From Linderina pennispora (taxonomy: Eukaryota; Kickxellomycota; Kickxellomycetes; Kickxellales; Kickxellaceae), in contig NW_024468266.1 of the NCBI RefSeq assembly GCF_002104995.1, positions 62,001-126,000 on the forward strand: a DNA stretch of 64,000 bases, written 5' to 3'. The notes below the pieces were generated by a model. It was given only the letters and a program-made list of their open reading frames with translations. It searched no databases and was not told the origin of the DNA. Both the position numbers and the translations under genes were made by a program. Below, piece by piece: positions 22,880 to 32,193 of this stretch. Within the stretch, counting starts at the first letter, position 1, and each line of letters opens with the position of its first letter.

Positions 22880-24090
22880 GATCACATGCGGAGCTGGTAT
22901 TCAACCGGCTGCTTCCCGTTACAGTCAATGGCAGCCTCATAGTACAGATTTGGGAACGAGCCAGCAGCGAGTGCATCTTCTCCAGCAGACTTTTCATACA
23001 TCTTGTCAGACAGATGCACCTTTATCACCTCGACTGTAGCCTGGATCCAGCAAAATACATTGTTAGTGGTTGTCGGATGGCCATCCTTGCATGCATACCG
23101 CTGCAGTACCGGAAAAGGGTTAGTCCGTAGTGTGAAGGTGCCGTTGTCAAACACATGGCCAATGCCACATGATAACTTGAGTGTATGTAACTTTGAGTAT
23201 ACGACAAGGGACCCGTCTGCAGGCCTATTGAATAGTTTGCGGAATGATCCAAAGCTCATGGTATTTATTGATAGCGTCTTCAGATAGTCTGCATGGCATA
23301 CAGCTAGCCCAGCAATCTCGCTGTTGCTATACATTCCCATTCCAACGTGCATATACTTGACATCAGGCGTCAGTCAGTCGGACATGGATGTATGAAACAG
23401 CATGCCTCGAATGACGCTCAGATATTGAATTGATGGCGCTGCGCGCAGAAATGCCGAAAGGGCGATAGAGTTCTGCCGCTGCTTGTGTAGCCTATGATCT
23501 TGGTCACCTGAATACATGCTTGAAATGGTGTTTGGCATCGTCTCCCTTAGCGGTTCGCCAATATAACTAGTATACTGGGAAATTAACAGCTTCATGTTGG
23601 CCTGCCCCTGCAGGTCAATTGCAGGCAGAAACCCCCAGGTAGGCTACGCTGATAGTGGTAATTGCGAGTAGACATATGAAGTGTGGTTGTATTGGCTTCT
23701 CTGAGCCTTCCCTTACACTGGGCAAGCAGAGGGTCAGCTCCCGAGTATACCATTCCGTTGGCAATACCCTCGGTAGTGCAGTCAAGCAGGAAATTGTAGC
23801 CATGAGGTTTAAACCCAAGTGCAAAGCTGTCGGTAAATGCGTGTTCATATCCTATCTTAATAAGAAGCACTGTGCTATGTGAGCTGGCATAAATACTAGT
23901 AAACCCCCAATAACTGTGCTGATAACGTATCTCTACTCACGGCAAGCACCATCAGAGGATACAGAAAACGCAGCACAGTAAGCGAGTCGAGTGTAGTCCA
24001 AGGTCTTGGGAGCACCCTGCCTCTCCTGACCATGTACCAGACGAGTTTTTGAATGGTATACAGCGGAGGATTATTCATAGCGGTGCTTCA
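22880..24090 (-). pseudogene. Decayed gene, copy 2 of the locally duplicated family (F-box/LRR-like?)
   Basis: Better preserved than copy 1. Reading minus strand 5' to 3': NNPPLYTIQKLVWYMVRRGR near 24078, TTLDSLTVLRFLYPLMVLAV, then segments in other frames (KPIQPHFICLLAITTI; LISQYTSYIGEPLRETMPNT; AAPSIQYLSVIRGMLF), and a 156-codon open stretch at 23352-22882 (GMGMYSNSEIAGLAVCHADY, SGEDALAAGSFPNLYYEAAI). Hydrophobic L-x-x-L spacing suggests leucine-rich repeats after an N-terminal helical (F-box-like) part. Several frame changes and stops separate the parts. I cannot assign a function; the F-box/LRR idea rests on layout only. Confidence 0.5.
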
Positions 24091-24460
24091 TGTTTCAAAG
24101 AGCTGCATGAAGGGGCATGTTGCTTTTAAAGAAATGGAGCTAGAAAACTTTTCAACCAAAGGAAAGAGAGACAAGAACGGAGCACTCGGTGTGTGTGGTT
24201 TATGTCATTTCAACCACAGCTGCGACCGGAAGTGTGGAGTATCAGCTTGGTAGTTTGTGCAATGTATCAGAATCTGCGGCTCAAGTGGAGCCTCGTTAAA
24301 AAGGAGATCACGTCACACCTTGGGTGATTCGCAGATCAGCCAGGGTAACCTGAATGGTACCACTGGGAAGCTTGGCATAAGCGTCACCATCTTCGTTTCC
24401 ACTTTTTTTTCGCAAACATCTTTTTTGATGAACATATACTTTTCGTTGTTCTACCTCGAA
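24091..24460. other. Intergenic upstream of the TEC-repeat gene
   Basis: Contains a T-rich run (24402-24425) shortly before the start codon. The open frame extends upstream to 24257 but that part lacks coding character. Confidence 0.45.
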
Positions 24461-25021
24461 ATGATAATGGCGCAGAAGCCGTCGATCTTAGTGCTGACAG
24501 GTACTGCGGTAGCAGCGGGGCTAAACGCTCTCTGGCTAGCGACATTGCTAGCTGCGATACAAAAAACGACCGGACGCCGACTGCGCACCAACAACGCCTT
24601 CCAGCGGTACTTTCTCAATTGGGGTAATTCAGTGCTCGGTGGACTGCAGAGATGGGCACAGCGGTCATCGCTATTTACAGGCGAAGAAGCAGCGGAAATG
24701 ACTAATTCGCAGGCAATGGGCAGGGCGGTGAGCGCAGCACAAAGAGCCACGGAGCAAGCGCAGAAGCAATTAAAGCGGCGAGTGGTCACGGTCGAAGTGG
24801 AGGTGGTCAGAAGACAGAGCGAAGACTTGCCGGAATACACGCCGTTTACAGAATGCACAGAATGCACAGAATGCACAGAATGCACAGAATGCCGGCCGCC
24901 GCACGAGGTCGTGGGCAGCAAGCCAGCGACATTAGTGACGGCATCGATCGACTCTGCGGATCTGAAACCGTCGCTGTACAGTTTGGTGTCCACGCACGGC
25001 GGCTCTAGCTCAATGCTCTGA
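24461..25021 (+). CDS. Single-pass membrane protein with tandem Thr-Glu-Cys repeats
   Basis: Family not recognised. Two in-frame ATGs (24461, 24467) open the protein; the second gives 184 residues. Residues about 5-30 (ILVLTGTAVAAGLNALWLAT) form a signal anchor or TM helix. The middle (TGRRLRTNNAFQRYFLNWGN; EQAQKQLKRRVVTVEVEVVR) is basic and helical. At about residue 120 the motif LPEYTPF is followed by five perfect T-E-C repeats encoded by a 9-bp tandem array, then RPPHEVV and a Ser-rich tail. Acidic-cysteine repeats can bind metal or form disulfides, but no homologue supports that here. The gene is convergent with the AAA ATPase, with only 69 bp between stops. Clean open frame; whether it is expressed is unknown. 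Confidence 0.55.
   Translation: MIMAQKPSILVLTGTAVAAGLNALWLATLLAAIQKTTGRRLRTNNAFQRYFLNWGNSVLGGLQRWAQRSSLFTGEEAAEMTNSQAMGRAVSAAQRATEQAQKQLKRRVVTVEVEVVRRQSEDLPEYTPFTECTECTECTECTECRPPHEVVGSKPATLVTASIDSADLKPSLYSLVSTHGGSSSML
24848..24892 (+). repeat. 9-bp tandem repeat ACAGAATGC x5 in coding sequence
   Basis: Five perfect consecutive copies of ACAGAATGC encode Thr-Glu-Cys in frame. Perfect identity points to recent expansion. Confidence 0.95.
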
Positions 25022-25090
25022 CGATAATGAAAATATAATACTACTCAAAGTCCTGTGTTCGCGATGCAAGTACACCTCCTTGGTGAGACT

Positions 25091-27952
25091 TTATATGTTG
25101 CGTTCCTCTCGCCAAATCCTGAGACATCTACGCAGTGCATCGTTGGCCATGTGTAGTCTGCCGCGAGCATCACAGTTGTTGATTTCGTTGACCAGGCGCA
25201 CGCGCAGTTGCTCTAGCGATTCAACGGAGCAGCCGGCGGTGGCCTGGACGATTTCAGGCACCAGCGTGTCGATCGGCACCCTGACTCCGTGCGTAACCAC
25301 AGGGATCCCACGGGAGTCCAAAGTCGGCGTGACGCTGACTGGCCGACGCACGGCGGGCCGCTGCGCACGCATCATGTTGCTGATCGGCGGCTTTCGCTCG
25401 GCTTGCCGCGGCTGACTAGCCTCGCGCGCCAGTTCGATCAGATTCTCAGGAACGTGCTTTCTCACCAGTTTGCGTGTCAGCTCGCGCAAAAACTGCGCAC
25501 GATTCTGAGTGTCCTCGGGATACCGCTTGACCAATTCAGCGTATTTCACCCAGTCGTTGGCGATCTTGGCGATATCCAGCAGGAACGCCTCGGTCGTTTT
25601 ATATTGGTAAGCCGACGCCCGCAGCTTCACAGTCGAGAGGCAGGCCGGGTCTTGCGTCGTCTCATAAAAGCGTGCGTGAAGCTGCGGATCAGGCGGCTCG
25701 GCAAACATGCGCAGGAGGCGGTTTTCTGCCACGGCACGAATCACCTCGAGTAGCGCGCGCTTCAGCTGGCGCTGCACCAGCCGCATGTTGACCGGCGCTG
25801 GTGCAGGTATTGGATCCGCAGGCAGCTCATTCGGGTCGGATGTCGGCTCCGGCGCTGGTGCCTGCGGGGTGTGAGTCGCCAGTGTCTGGAAAAAGTTCGT
25901 GCGGTCGACGCGCTCGGGTGCCGAAATTGTAAGGAAACACGTTCGCGACATGCCATGGAACCACCGCCGTACGAATTCGGGAGCGCTGTGCCAGTCATCG
26001 GCTTCGACATCCACAAGCACCGCCACGCGTGCACCAATAGGCAAGGCGCGGATGCAGTGGTCCAGCATGGCAATTGCGGCCGCATCCATGGTCAGCGCCA
26101 AGCCGTCAGCCATTGGAACGTGGAGGACGCTCGGCTGACGCCTGAGCGCTTCTTGGAACAGGTGGCCGACCCCCGCAATGTCGTGGAGGAGAGCAGGCGT
26201 CACATGGAAAACTGGAACATCTCGGGCTTCCATGGCATACGCAGCCGCTGCCCCGACACTGGCAGAGGCCATGCCCGCTGCGCCATGCACGGCGAGTCGT
26301 GGGCGGAAGACATTTGGCGCCGAACTGCCCAGCGCCAGCGCCGTCGACAGCTTCAGCGCCGCTATGCCCACCAACTGCCCCAGCAGCGGCTGCAGCGGCT
26401 GCGGCAACGGCATGGCCGATGACGTTGCCGAGCGCTGCGACGACGGGACAATCTGAGCGGCAGCTAGCCGCAGGTCCGTCATTGACACGTTGATCACATC
26501 GGCGCTGATTTGCAGCCGCTGCGCCGATTCGTATAGAGTAGGGTACCGCCTGCGCAGAGCGCGCAGCGCAGCCTCGGTACACAGCGCCTGGATATCGGCG
26601 CCACCCCAGCCTTGCGTTAGATCCGTCAACACCGCCAGCTCGTCTTCCGCCAGCTGCCTGGGCCATTTCCGTGTGTGTATCTGCAAGATCCGGTGCCGAG
26701 CCGTGAGCCCAGGCAGCCGGAACAACATCTCTCTGTCAAACCGTCCGGGTCGGCGGAGCGCCGGGTCGATTGCATCGGGGCGGTTGGTCGCGCCAATCAC
26801 CACCACCTGCCCACGGTCCTCAATGCCATCCATTAGCGCCAGCAACGTGGTTACTATAGATGCGTGCGCTTGGTCCTGCCGCGCACTGCGCACCGGCGCC
26901 AGCCCGTCCAGCTCGTCAAAGAATATAATTGACGGCTGGAATGCGCGCGCCTGCGCAAACAGCTTGCGCAAAGTGCGCTCTCCCTCGCCCACCCATTTGG
27001 ACAGTACGTCGCCGCCGCGTCGCATGAAAAAGGCAATCGGCGGGCCGCCCGCCTTGCCCGACGCCAGCGCCCGCGCCAGCAGCGTCTTACCCGTCCCCGG
27101 CGGTCCGTGAAACAGTACGCCGCGCGGCGCCCGGATCCCCAGTGTCTCGCACAGGTCCGGGTAGACTAGCGGCAGCATCACCATTTCTTTCAGCCCACGC
27201 ACGTGCTCTTCTAGACCGCCTACGTCCTCAAACGACGTAGCATCTGCTGTCGGGGTGCCAACGGCTCCCAGATATCCGGCTTTGCGGCAGCGCTCGACGC
27301 CCAATTCCGCAAGGTTCATCGGTAAGATCTGGTCCCCGCCGTCGTTGCCTTTGCTGCTCTCCGACTCTTCGATATCGCTCAGTGCATCTTTCTCCTCGGC
27401 CGCCCGCCGCAAGTCGCGCATATTGCGCATAAATTCCTCGTATTGCTGCGGCGGCTTCTCTGCCACTGGCTCCATCTGGTACGACACTTTGCTGCGCTGG
27501 CGCAGATTATATGTTCCCTGCCTGCCGCGCCGCCGCCGCTTCCACTTCCGCTCATCATCGCTCTGGCTTTTAAGCGACAGCGAGTAATTCACTGCCCGCC
27601 GCTTCCGCAGCCGGTTCTTCACTGGTGTGGTATTGGGTCCTGTCACCAACACCACCGGCGCCGGTCCGCTCTTTTTGTTGCTTTTGTGGTCTGAGTCGTC
27701 GCTGGAGATACCCTGCACTGTGCGTTTGCCTTGCCCGGATATCCGCATGGGCCGCCGGTGCAGAAACGTCCCCGAGAGCTCGTCTTCGGCCGAGTCTGCT
27801 ACGCGCAATGTGCGCCGTCTTCGCGTCAAGGGCGGCTTTTGGAACTCGCTTTCGTTAGAGGATGTCTCGGTCACTTGATCCTGCTTACTCTCTCCGTCGC
27901 TGTCCTCGTATGCTGCGCTGGATGCCGAGTCCGAGTGTCTGCGCTTGCTCAT
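25091..27952 (-). CDS. AAA ATPase with degenerate bromodomain (ATAD2/Yta7/Abo1 family)
   Basis: Family members are chromatin-bound histone H3-H4 chaperones or nucleosome organisers acting in transcription and heterochromatin boundaries. The 953-residue frame is intact. Residues 1-200 are acidic/basic and Ser-rich. AAA1: Walker A GPPGTGKT near 283-290, Walker B IIFFDELDG near 341-349, sensor and arginine-finger region ATNRPDAIDPALRRPGRFDR near 383-402. A second, degenerate AAA-like region lacking a P-loop follows (about 510-690). A bromodomain-like segment lies at about 731-810 (LLEVIRAVAENRLLRMF, then FLLDIAKIANDWVKYA) with the acetyl-lysine Asn position apparently kept in ANDW. The protein is shorter than Yta7 or Abo1, mainly at the N-terminus. 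Divergent from the ABC transporter (shared 283-bp spacer). Confidence in the family is high; which paralogue is uncertain. Confidence 0.92.
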   Translation of the reverse strand: MSKRRHSDSASSAAYEDSDGESKQDQVTETSSNESEFQKPPLTRRRRTLRVADSAEDELSGTFLHRRPMRISGQGKRTVQGISSDDSDHKSNKKSGPAPVVLVTGPNTTPVKNRLRKRRAVNYSLSLKSQSDDERKWKRRRRGRQGTYNLRQRSKVSYQMEPVAEKPPQQYEEFMRNMRDLRRAAEEKDALSDIEESESSKGNDGGDQILPMNLAELGVERCRKAGYLGAVGTPTADATSFEDVGGLEEHVRGLKEMVMLPLVYPDLCETLGIRAPRGVLFHGPPGTGKTLLARALASGKAGGPPIAFFMRRGGDVLSKWVGEGERTLRKLFAQARAFQPSIIFFDELDGLAPVRSARQDQAHASIVTTLLALMDGIEDRGQVVVIGATNRPDAIDPALRRPGRFDREMLFRLPGLTARHRILQIHTRKWPRQLAEDELAVLTDLTQGWGGADIQALCTEAALRALRRRYPTLYESAQRLQISADVINVSMTDLRLAAAQIVPSSQRSATSSAMPLPQPLQPLLGQLVGIAALKLSTALALGSSAPNVFRPRLAVHGAAGMASASVGAAAAYAMEARDVPVFHVTPALLHDIAGVGHLFQEALRRQPSVLHVPMADGLALTMDAAAIAMLDHCIRALPIGARVAVLVDVEADDWHSAPEFVRRWFHGMSRTCFLTISAPERVDRTNFFQTLATHTPQAPAPEPTSDPNELPADPIPAPAPVNMRLVQRQLKRALLEVIRAVAENRLLRMFAEPPDPQLHARFYETTQDPACLSTVKLRASAYQYKTTEAFLLDIAKIANDWVKYAELVKRYPEDTQNRAQFLRELTRKLVRKHVPENLIELAREASQPRQAERKPPISNMMRAQRPAVRRPVSVTPTLDSRGIPVVTHGVRVPIDTLVPEIVQATAGCSVESLEQLRVRLVNEINNCDARGRLHMANDALRRCLRIWREERNI

Positions 27953-28235
27953 TTCTCAAATGCTCCTGATAAATGGGTTGTGAATAAAATACATGGAGGA
28001 AAAAGCGGATCGGTATCCGTACCACTGCTCCCACCTCGTAACTGTAATTGACAGACAAAGAAAAAGCAAACAAGCTGCGGCGTTTCTTGATCAGTTGATC
28101 CATATATCTTTCCAACTCATCACCTAGCGCGCCTGACGTCGATGCCACCAGGCATATTTATATGCATGCCATAGATGTCTCGTGCTCCGCCTTCGTTTCT
28201 TTTCTATACTGCCTGTTTTACTTTTTATTTTACTC
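27953..28235. promoter_or_regulatory. Divergent AAA/ABC-transporter promoter
   Basis: A compact 283-bp spacer between divergent ATGs. It contains TGATCAGTTGATCC near 28090 and a CATATTTATATGCATG element near 28153. Function inferred from position only. Confidence 0.45.
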
Positions 28236-30194
28236 ATGGCTGCTCCGCTTCAGATATCCTTCAAAGACTTGTCATATTCCGTCGACGTACCCGCGCTCCG
28301 CACTGTCTCCCACACCAGGCGCGTCCCCGCAATCAAACGTGTATTCACCAAACAGCCCACTACCCCAAAGACCATTCTACATGACCTAACTGGCACATTC
28401 CGACCCGGTAGATTCACTGCTATCCTGGGTCCTTCAGGATCGGGTAAAACCACTCTGCTGAATCTTCTCGCTGGCCAACTAACCACTGGTACTGTAACCG
28501 GAAACATTTGGGTCAATGGCCGCCAGACCACCGCCCAGGGCCTACATATGTTGGCCGGCTACGTCCACCAGGACGACGTGATTCTGCCCACCCAGACTGT
28601 CCAAGAGGCTATTGACATGTCTGTGATTCTGCGTCCTTGCATCTCCCACCTGCCATTGCCCATCGCTATGCATGAGCATGACAGGCCAGACACAGACTTG
28701 TGTGGTTTGGCTATTTCTACTTTTGAACTCGAAGGGTGCAAGCATACTGTGGTCGGCGACTCAATCACCAAGGGGATTTCTGGTGGCGAACGTAAACGCA
28801 CTGCCATTGCCATGGAGTACGTGACCGACACACATATCCTGTTCCTCGACGAGCCCACTTCGGGGCTGGATGCACACTCAGCGCTTCTGGTCGCCCACCA
28901 GTTGAAGCGCATTGCCATGAATAGCCGAACTGTCGTTGCTGTTCTGCACCAGCCGTCATCTGAAGTATTTGCACTTGTAGATGATCTGATGGTCTTGAGC
29001 GAGGGCCGCATCGTGTATCTGGGAGAACGGCATGCATTTATTCCATACTTTGACAATCTGGGCTTTCCGTGCCCGACCTACTCGAACCCCGCCGACCATC
29101 TATTCAACACTGTCCTGTTCCCGACGCACTTTTCGCAGCACGACACATTGCCACTGGAGACCAGTACAACACGCTCCAAAATCCTGGCCAATGCCTGGGC
29201 TGGCTCGCCCGACGCTGTATCAGTCAAATGTCTGGTGGACCGCCCAGAGCTTCGCCCGCCCACCAGATCCCAGCTGCGCCGCACTGTCTCGCTGTCCAAG
29301 CAGCTGCATTACCTGGTCGGCCGCTCAACACGCAATGCGCTGCGCAACCCCCTGGTACTCTACATCCGCCTGGTGCAGTCTGCCATTCTGGGCCTGCTCT
29401 TCGGTTTCCTGTTCTTGAATACCAATAAGCGGTCTGCAGCTATACAGACGCAGAACTTTTCAGGCGCCCTGTTTTTGTCGTGTGCTGCACAGTACATGCT
29501 GACATTGCTTGCCGTTGTCAATGCCTTTGCGTCAGAACGGCCTGTGTTTGTGCGCGAGTGGCAGGCTGGTTATTACGGACTCACTGCGTATTTCCTGGCC
29601 AAGAACATTGTCGAGCTTCCCATCCAGCTGTGCTCGCCCGCGCTCTACTCTGTCTGCGCGTACTGGCTAATCGGGTTCCAGCGGACCGCGGCAAAGTTTT
29701 TCATTTACATGGTTACATGCATTGCACTGAGCGTCTGCGGCTTCGCCTTTGGCATTACCTTGGGCGCTGCCTTCAGCAGTCTGTCGGTCATCCTGGCCAT
29801 CCTGCCTGCCGCTATCATCCCGTTCCTTCTGTTTGGCGGCCTGTTTGTCAACACTGGCAGCTCGACTGTCTGGCTGCGCTGGATCCAATGGCTGAGTCCG
29901 ATCAAGTACGGGTATGCGGCTCTGTCACAAAACCAGTATGCTGGCTATGTTATAGACGGCATGGCTGTGGGCAATATGTATTTGGATAACCTCCAGCTCG
30001 GAGGGTTCTCGATTGGTGTCAACATTTTGTTTGTGTTTATCCTCGCATTCGTCCTGTGGTGTGCGTCGTTCTTGGCCCTTTGGCGCCTGACCATGCATGG
30101 CCGTGGTGCATTCAATAGGAATACCCGCCGGCAGGTTGAGGCCGACTTGTTAGGCCCACCCGATCCCTGCTTCAGCACGCCGGATGCTGCTTGA
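28236..30194 (+). CDS. ABCG (WHITE-type) half-transporter
   Basis: ATP-driven exporter of lipids, sterols or xenobiotics at a membrane; ABCG half-transporters work as dimers. I chose the ATG at 28236 (MAAPLQISFKDLSYSV), because the upstream in-frame ATG at 28182 adds a hydrophobic stretch not expected before an NBD. 652 residues result. NBD first, as in ABCG: Walker A GPSGSGKTT at about 65-73, signature ISGGERKR near 179-187, Walker B ILFLDEPTSGLD near 200-212, H-loop in VLHQPSSE. The TM domain follows from about 385: RNALRNPLVLYIRLVQSAIL, then six hydrophobic segments including KFFIYMVTCIALSVCGFAFG. The frame is intact. A degraded 3' duplicate follows at 30.5-31.2 kb. Confidence 0.95.
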   Translation: MAAPLQISFKDLSYSVDVPALRTVSHTRRVPAIKRVFTKQPTTPKTILHDLTGTFRPGRFTAILGPSGSGKTTLLNLLAGQLTTGTVTGNIWVNGRQTTAQGLHMLAGYVHQDDVILPTQTVQEAIDMSVILRPCISHLPLPIAMHEHDRPDTDLCGLAISTFELEGCKHTVVGDSITKGISGGERKRTAIAMEYVTDTHILFLDEPTSGLDAHSALLVAHQLKRIAMNSRTVVAVLHQPSSEVFALVDDLMVLSEGRIVYLGERHAFIPYFDNLGFPCPTYSNPADHLFNTVLFPTHFSQHDTLPLETSTTRSKILANAWAGSPDAVSVKCLVDRPELRPPTRSQLRRTVSLSKQLHYLVGRSTRNALRNPLVLYIRLVQSAILGLLFGFLFLNTNKRSAAIQTQNFSGALFLSCAAQYMLTLLAVVNAFASERPVFVREWQAGYYGLTAYFLAKNIVELPIQLCSPALYSVCAYWLIGFQRTAAKFFIYMVTCIALSVCGFAFGITLGAAFSSLSVILAILPAAIIPFLLFGGLFVNTGSSTVWLRWIQWLSPIKYGYAALSQNQYAGYVIDGMAVGNMYLDNLQLGGFSIGVNILFVFILAFVLWCASFLALWRLTMHGRGAFNRNTRRQVEADLLGPPDPCFSTPDAA

Positions 30195-30540
30195 ATTTTC
30201 ACCGCTCTCTTTTTGCACTCATTTTCAGACATATTCGGCGATAATGCTTTAATTTTTTTTATGTCAATTGATCTGAATTCATTTGTAAAAGGACAAGAGT
30301 GTAAAGTACGAAATATAAAGCGATCGAAACGGCGACGCTAATGAATGCAAAGAGATGTGCAAAGACATTCTCTGATAATATATGATGCAGGATCGTATTT
30401 TTGTGTACCGAATACTAAAATACAATCTTTAAATGTCAAGACCTCCCCCATGGCTTTGCAAACAGTGATATGTATCAAATGATGTCCAGTGTCAAAGAAT
30501 GTATTTATATGTAGAAATTTTATTAAGACAAAAGGCTGGG
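30195..30540. other. AT-rich intergenic spacer
   Basis: 3' flank of the ABC gene: AT-rich with several poly(A)-signal-like words. No coding signal seen. Confidence 0.5.
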
Positions 30541-31167
30541 GGTGAACATAAAGTCTTATGCCGTGGCTGACAGGTGATCTCGCCGATCGCGTTTTCGGCG
30601 CGTACACGCTGGCTAGTCTGATGTACGCCAATGGCTGGAAAGGACTTCATATACTTGGCAACATGTGCGGCCATAAGCGTGTACGGGTTCGCTTTTGGAA
30701 TCACAATTGGTGCGGCGTTTGGCAGCTTGGCGACAATTTTAGCTGTGCTGCCTATGGTGCTGTTGTCGTTTCTGCTGTTTGGCAGGCTGCTTGTCAACAC
30801 AGGGAGTATGACTGTCTGGCTTGGGTGGGTCCACCGGGTCAGCCTGATAAAGTACGGCTATGCCGTGCTGTCCAGGATCCAATACACTGGGTATGTTGTT
30901 GATGGAGTGTCTGTCGGCGACTCCTATCCACACAGCACCCAGGTGGGTAGCCTTTTGGTTTGGACCAGCATTAGTTTTGTATTTGTGCCGGCCTCTGTCC
31001 TATGGTGCGTGTCGTATGTGGCGTTGTGGAGTCTGACAGAATCCAGCCAGCACAAGCATAGTCGGCGCCAGCTTAAAGAATCGCTACTGGGGTCATTCTA
31101 TCACCGGCTCAATGTGGCCATCTCGCTCAGCAATGCAGACCAGTATCTGCCCATGATCTCGCGGTAG
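30541..31167 (+). pseudogene. 3' fragment of a second ABCG half-transporter
   Basis: Homologous to the last third of the adjacent ABC transporter: KDFIYLATCAAISVYGFAFG aligns with KFFIYMVTCIALSVCGFAFG, and WLGWVHRVSLIKYGYAVLSR with WLRWIQWLSPIKYGYAALSQ. The NBD and first TM segments are absent. The alignable part begins near 30590 in one frame, changes frame near 30630, then runs open to 31167. The diverged sequence shows this is an old tandem duplicate, not an assembly repeat. An isolated TM fragment with no ATPase is unlikely to transport. Confidence 0.8.
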
Positions 31168-31484
31168 ATGTACACGTCAGGTATGTGCCAGTTTCTCAAT
31201 GTGGGGCCTGAATAAATCGTATAAGCGCTATGACGTGCAAATATGTCACACAGCTGACACCCAGCATGTAATTCTCTTGTGAATTCGACGCATGCGATTG
31301 CCCAGATGGTAGCTGGATGGCCTACGTCATTCAATATATGCAAAAATCAACCTGGCGGTTTGTGCGCAGCATTTATCGGGCACAATTGCCATAACCTGGG
31401 CATAAAGCACCAGTTGCAGAATCAGCCAAGCGTGTTGTTCCTGGGGAGGTTCAGAGCAGCTTTTCAAGATCGTTTTTATCGACT
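31168..31484. other. Intergenic, no gene seen
   Basis: About 320 bp between the ABC fragment and the mitochondrial protein's first exon. It presumably holds that gene's promoter. No TATA box is evident. Confidence 0.45.
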
Positions 31485-32096
31485 ATGCATCTTACTACGT
31501 TGTCTACCATCGGGATCCGAGCAGCGCAGCGCATGCGGCCAGGGCCACTGCGGTGTACGTCACTGATATAGGAATATACGTGGTGCTAGGGCAATTAATG
31601 ACGGCGCCATGGTGCAATGTAGGGTTGCGATATGTATATGCTAATACATAATATATCATATGTAGACTACTCGGGATCACCGCCACCAGCGCCATCATCG
31701 GCGCCTAGGGGCTGGCGCAAGTATGCACATAGGTTCCGCGACCGGCCGGTGAGCCATCTGACGTCATTTGCACTCTTGCATGAGCTGACAGCGATAGTGC
31801 CGCTGTTTGGCGTGTACTACACGCTCGACTTCTTCGAGGTGAAGGTGCCGTTTCCAGAGGACGTGATGCGCCAAGGAAACAGATACATCAACAAGCTGCG
31901 GCAGTATGTTGGGATGGAGGCGCTGGACGAGGGGTCGCCTGTGCTGGTGAACCTGGCGACTAGCTACGCGGTGGTCAAGGCAGCGGCACCGCTGCGGATT
32001 GCGGCAAGCCTGGCGATGACACCGATGTTTGCCAGGGCGTTTGTGGTGCCGATTGCCCGGGTACTTGAGAAGCTAAGAGGCAAGCCAAGAAGTTAG
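31485..32096 (+). CDS. Mitochondrial inner-membrane protein, FAM210/MRX11-like
   Basis: Exon 1 (31485-31554) encodes a classic presequence: MHLTTLSTIGIRAAQRM followed by more Arg and no acidic residue. A GTACGT donor, a 111-nt intron with a TGCTAATAC branch site and a TATGTAG acceptor join it in phase to exon 2 (31666-32096), producing RYYSG at the likely processing site. The full product is 166 residues. The conserved block HLTSFALLHELTAIVPLFGV resembles the FAM210/DUF1279-type and yeast MRX11-type core (F-x-x-x-HE-x-TA-x-x-PL). A second amphipathic or hydrophobic segment (PLRIAASLAMTPMFARAFVV) follows. Family members are linked to mitochondrial translation and organisation, but that is general knowledge, not shown here. 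Convergent with EB1 (97 bp apart). Confidence 0.75.
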
Positions 32097-32193
32097 AGCC
32101 TGCCAGCCGCGGAAAGTTTAAATGGAAAATGTCACTTTAAAAATTCAGAAAGAGAGAGCAAGAGAAGGGTGTGGTGGTGAGTCAGTATGTTGC

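Noticed and set aside
24257-24460. N-terminal extension of the TEC-repeat protein from the ATG at 24257.
   Set aside because: The extra codons are uncharacteristic and precede a T-rich leader; the ATGs at 24461/24467 sit directly before the TM helix.
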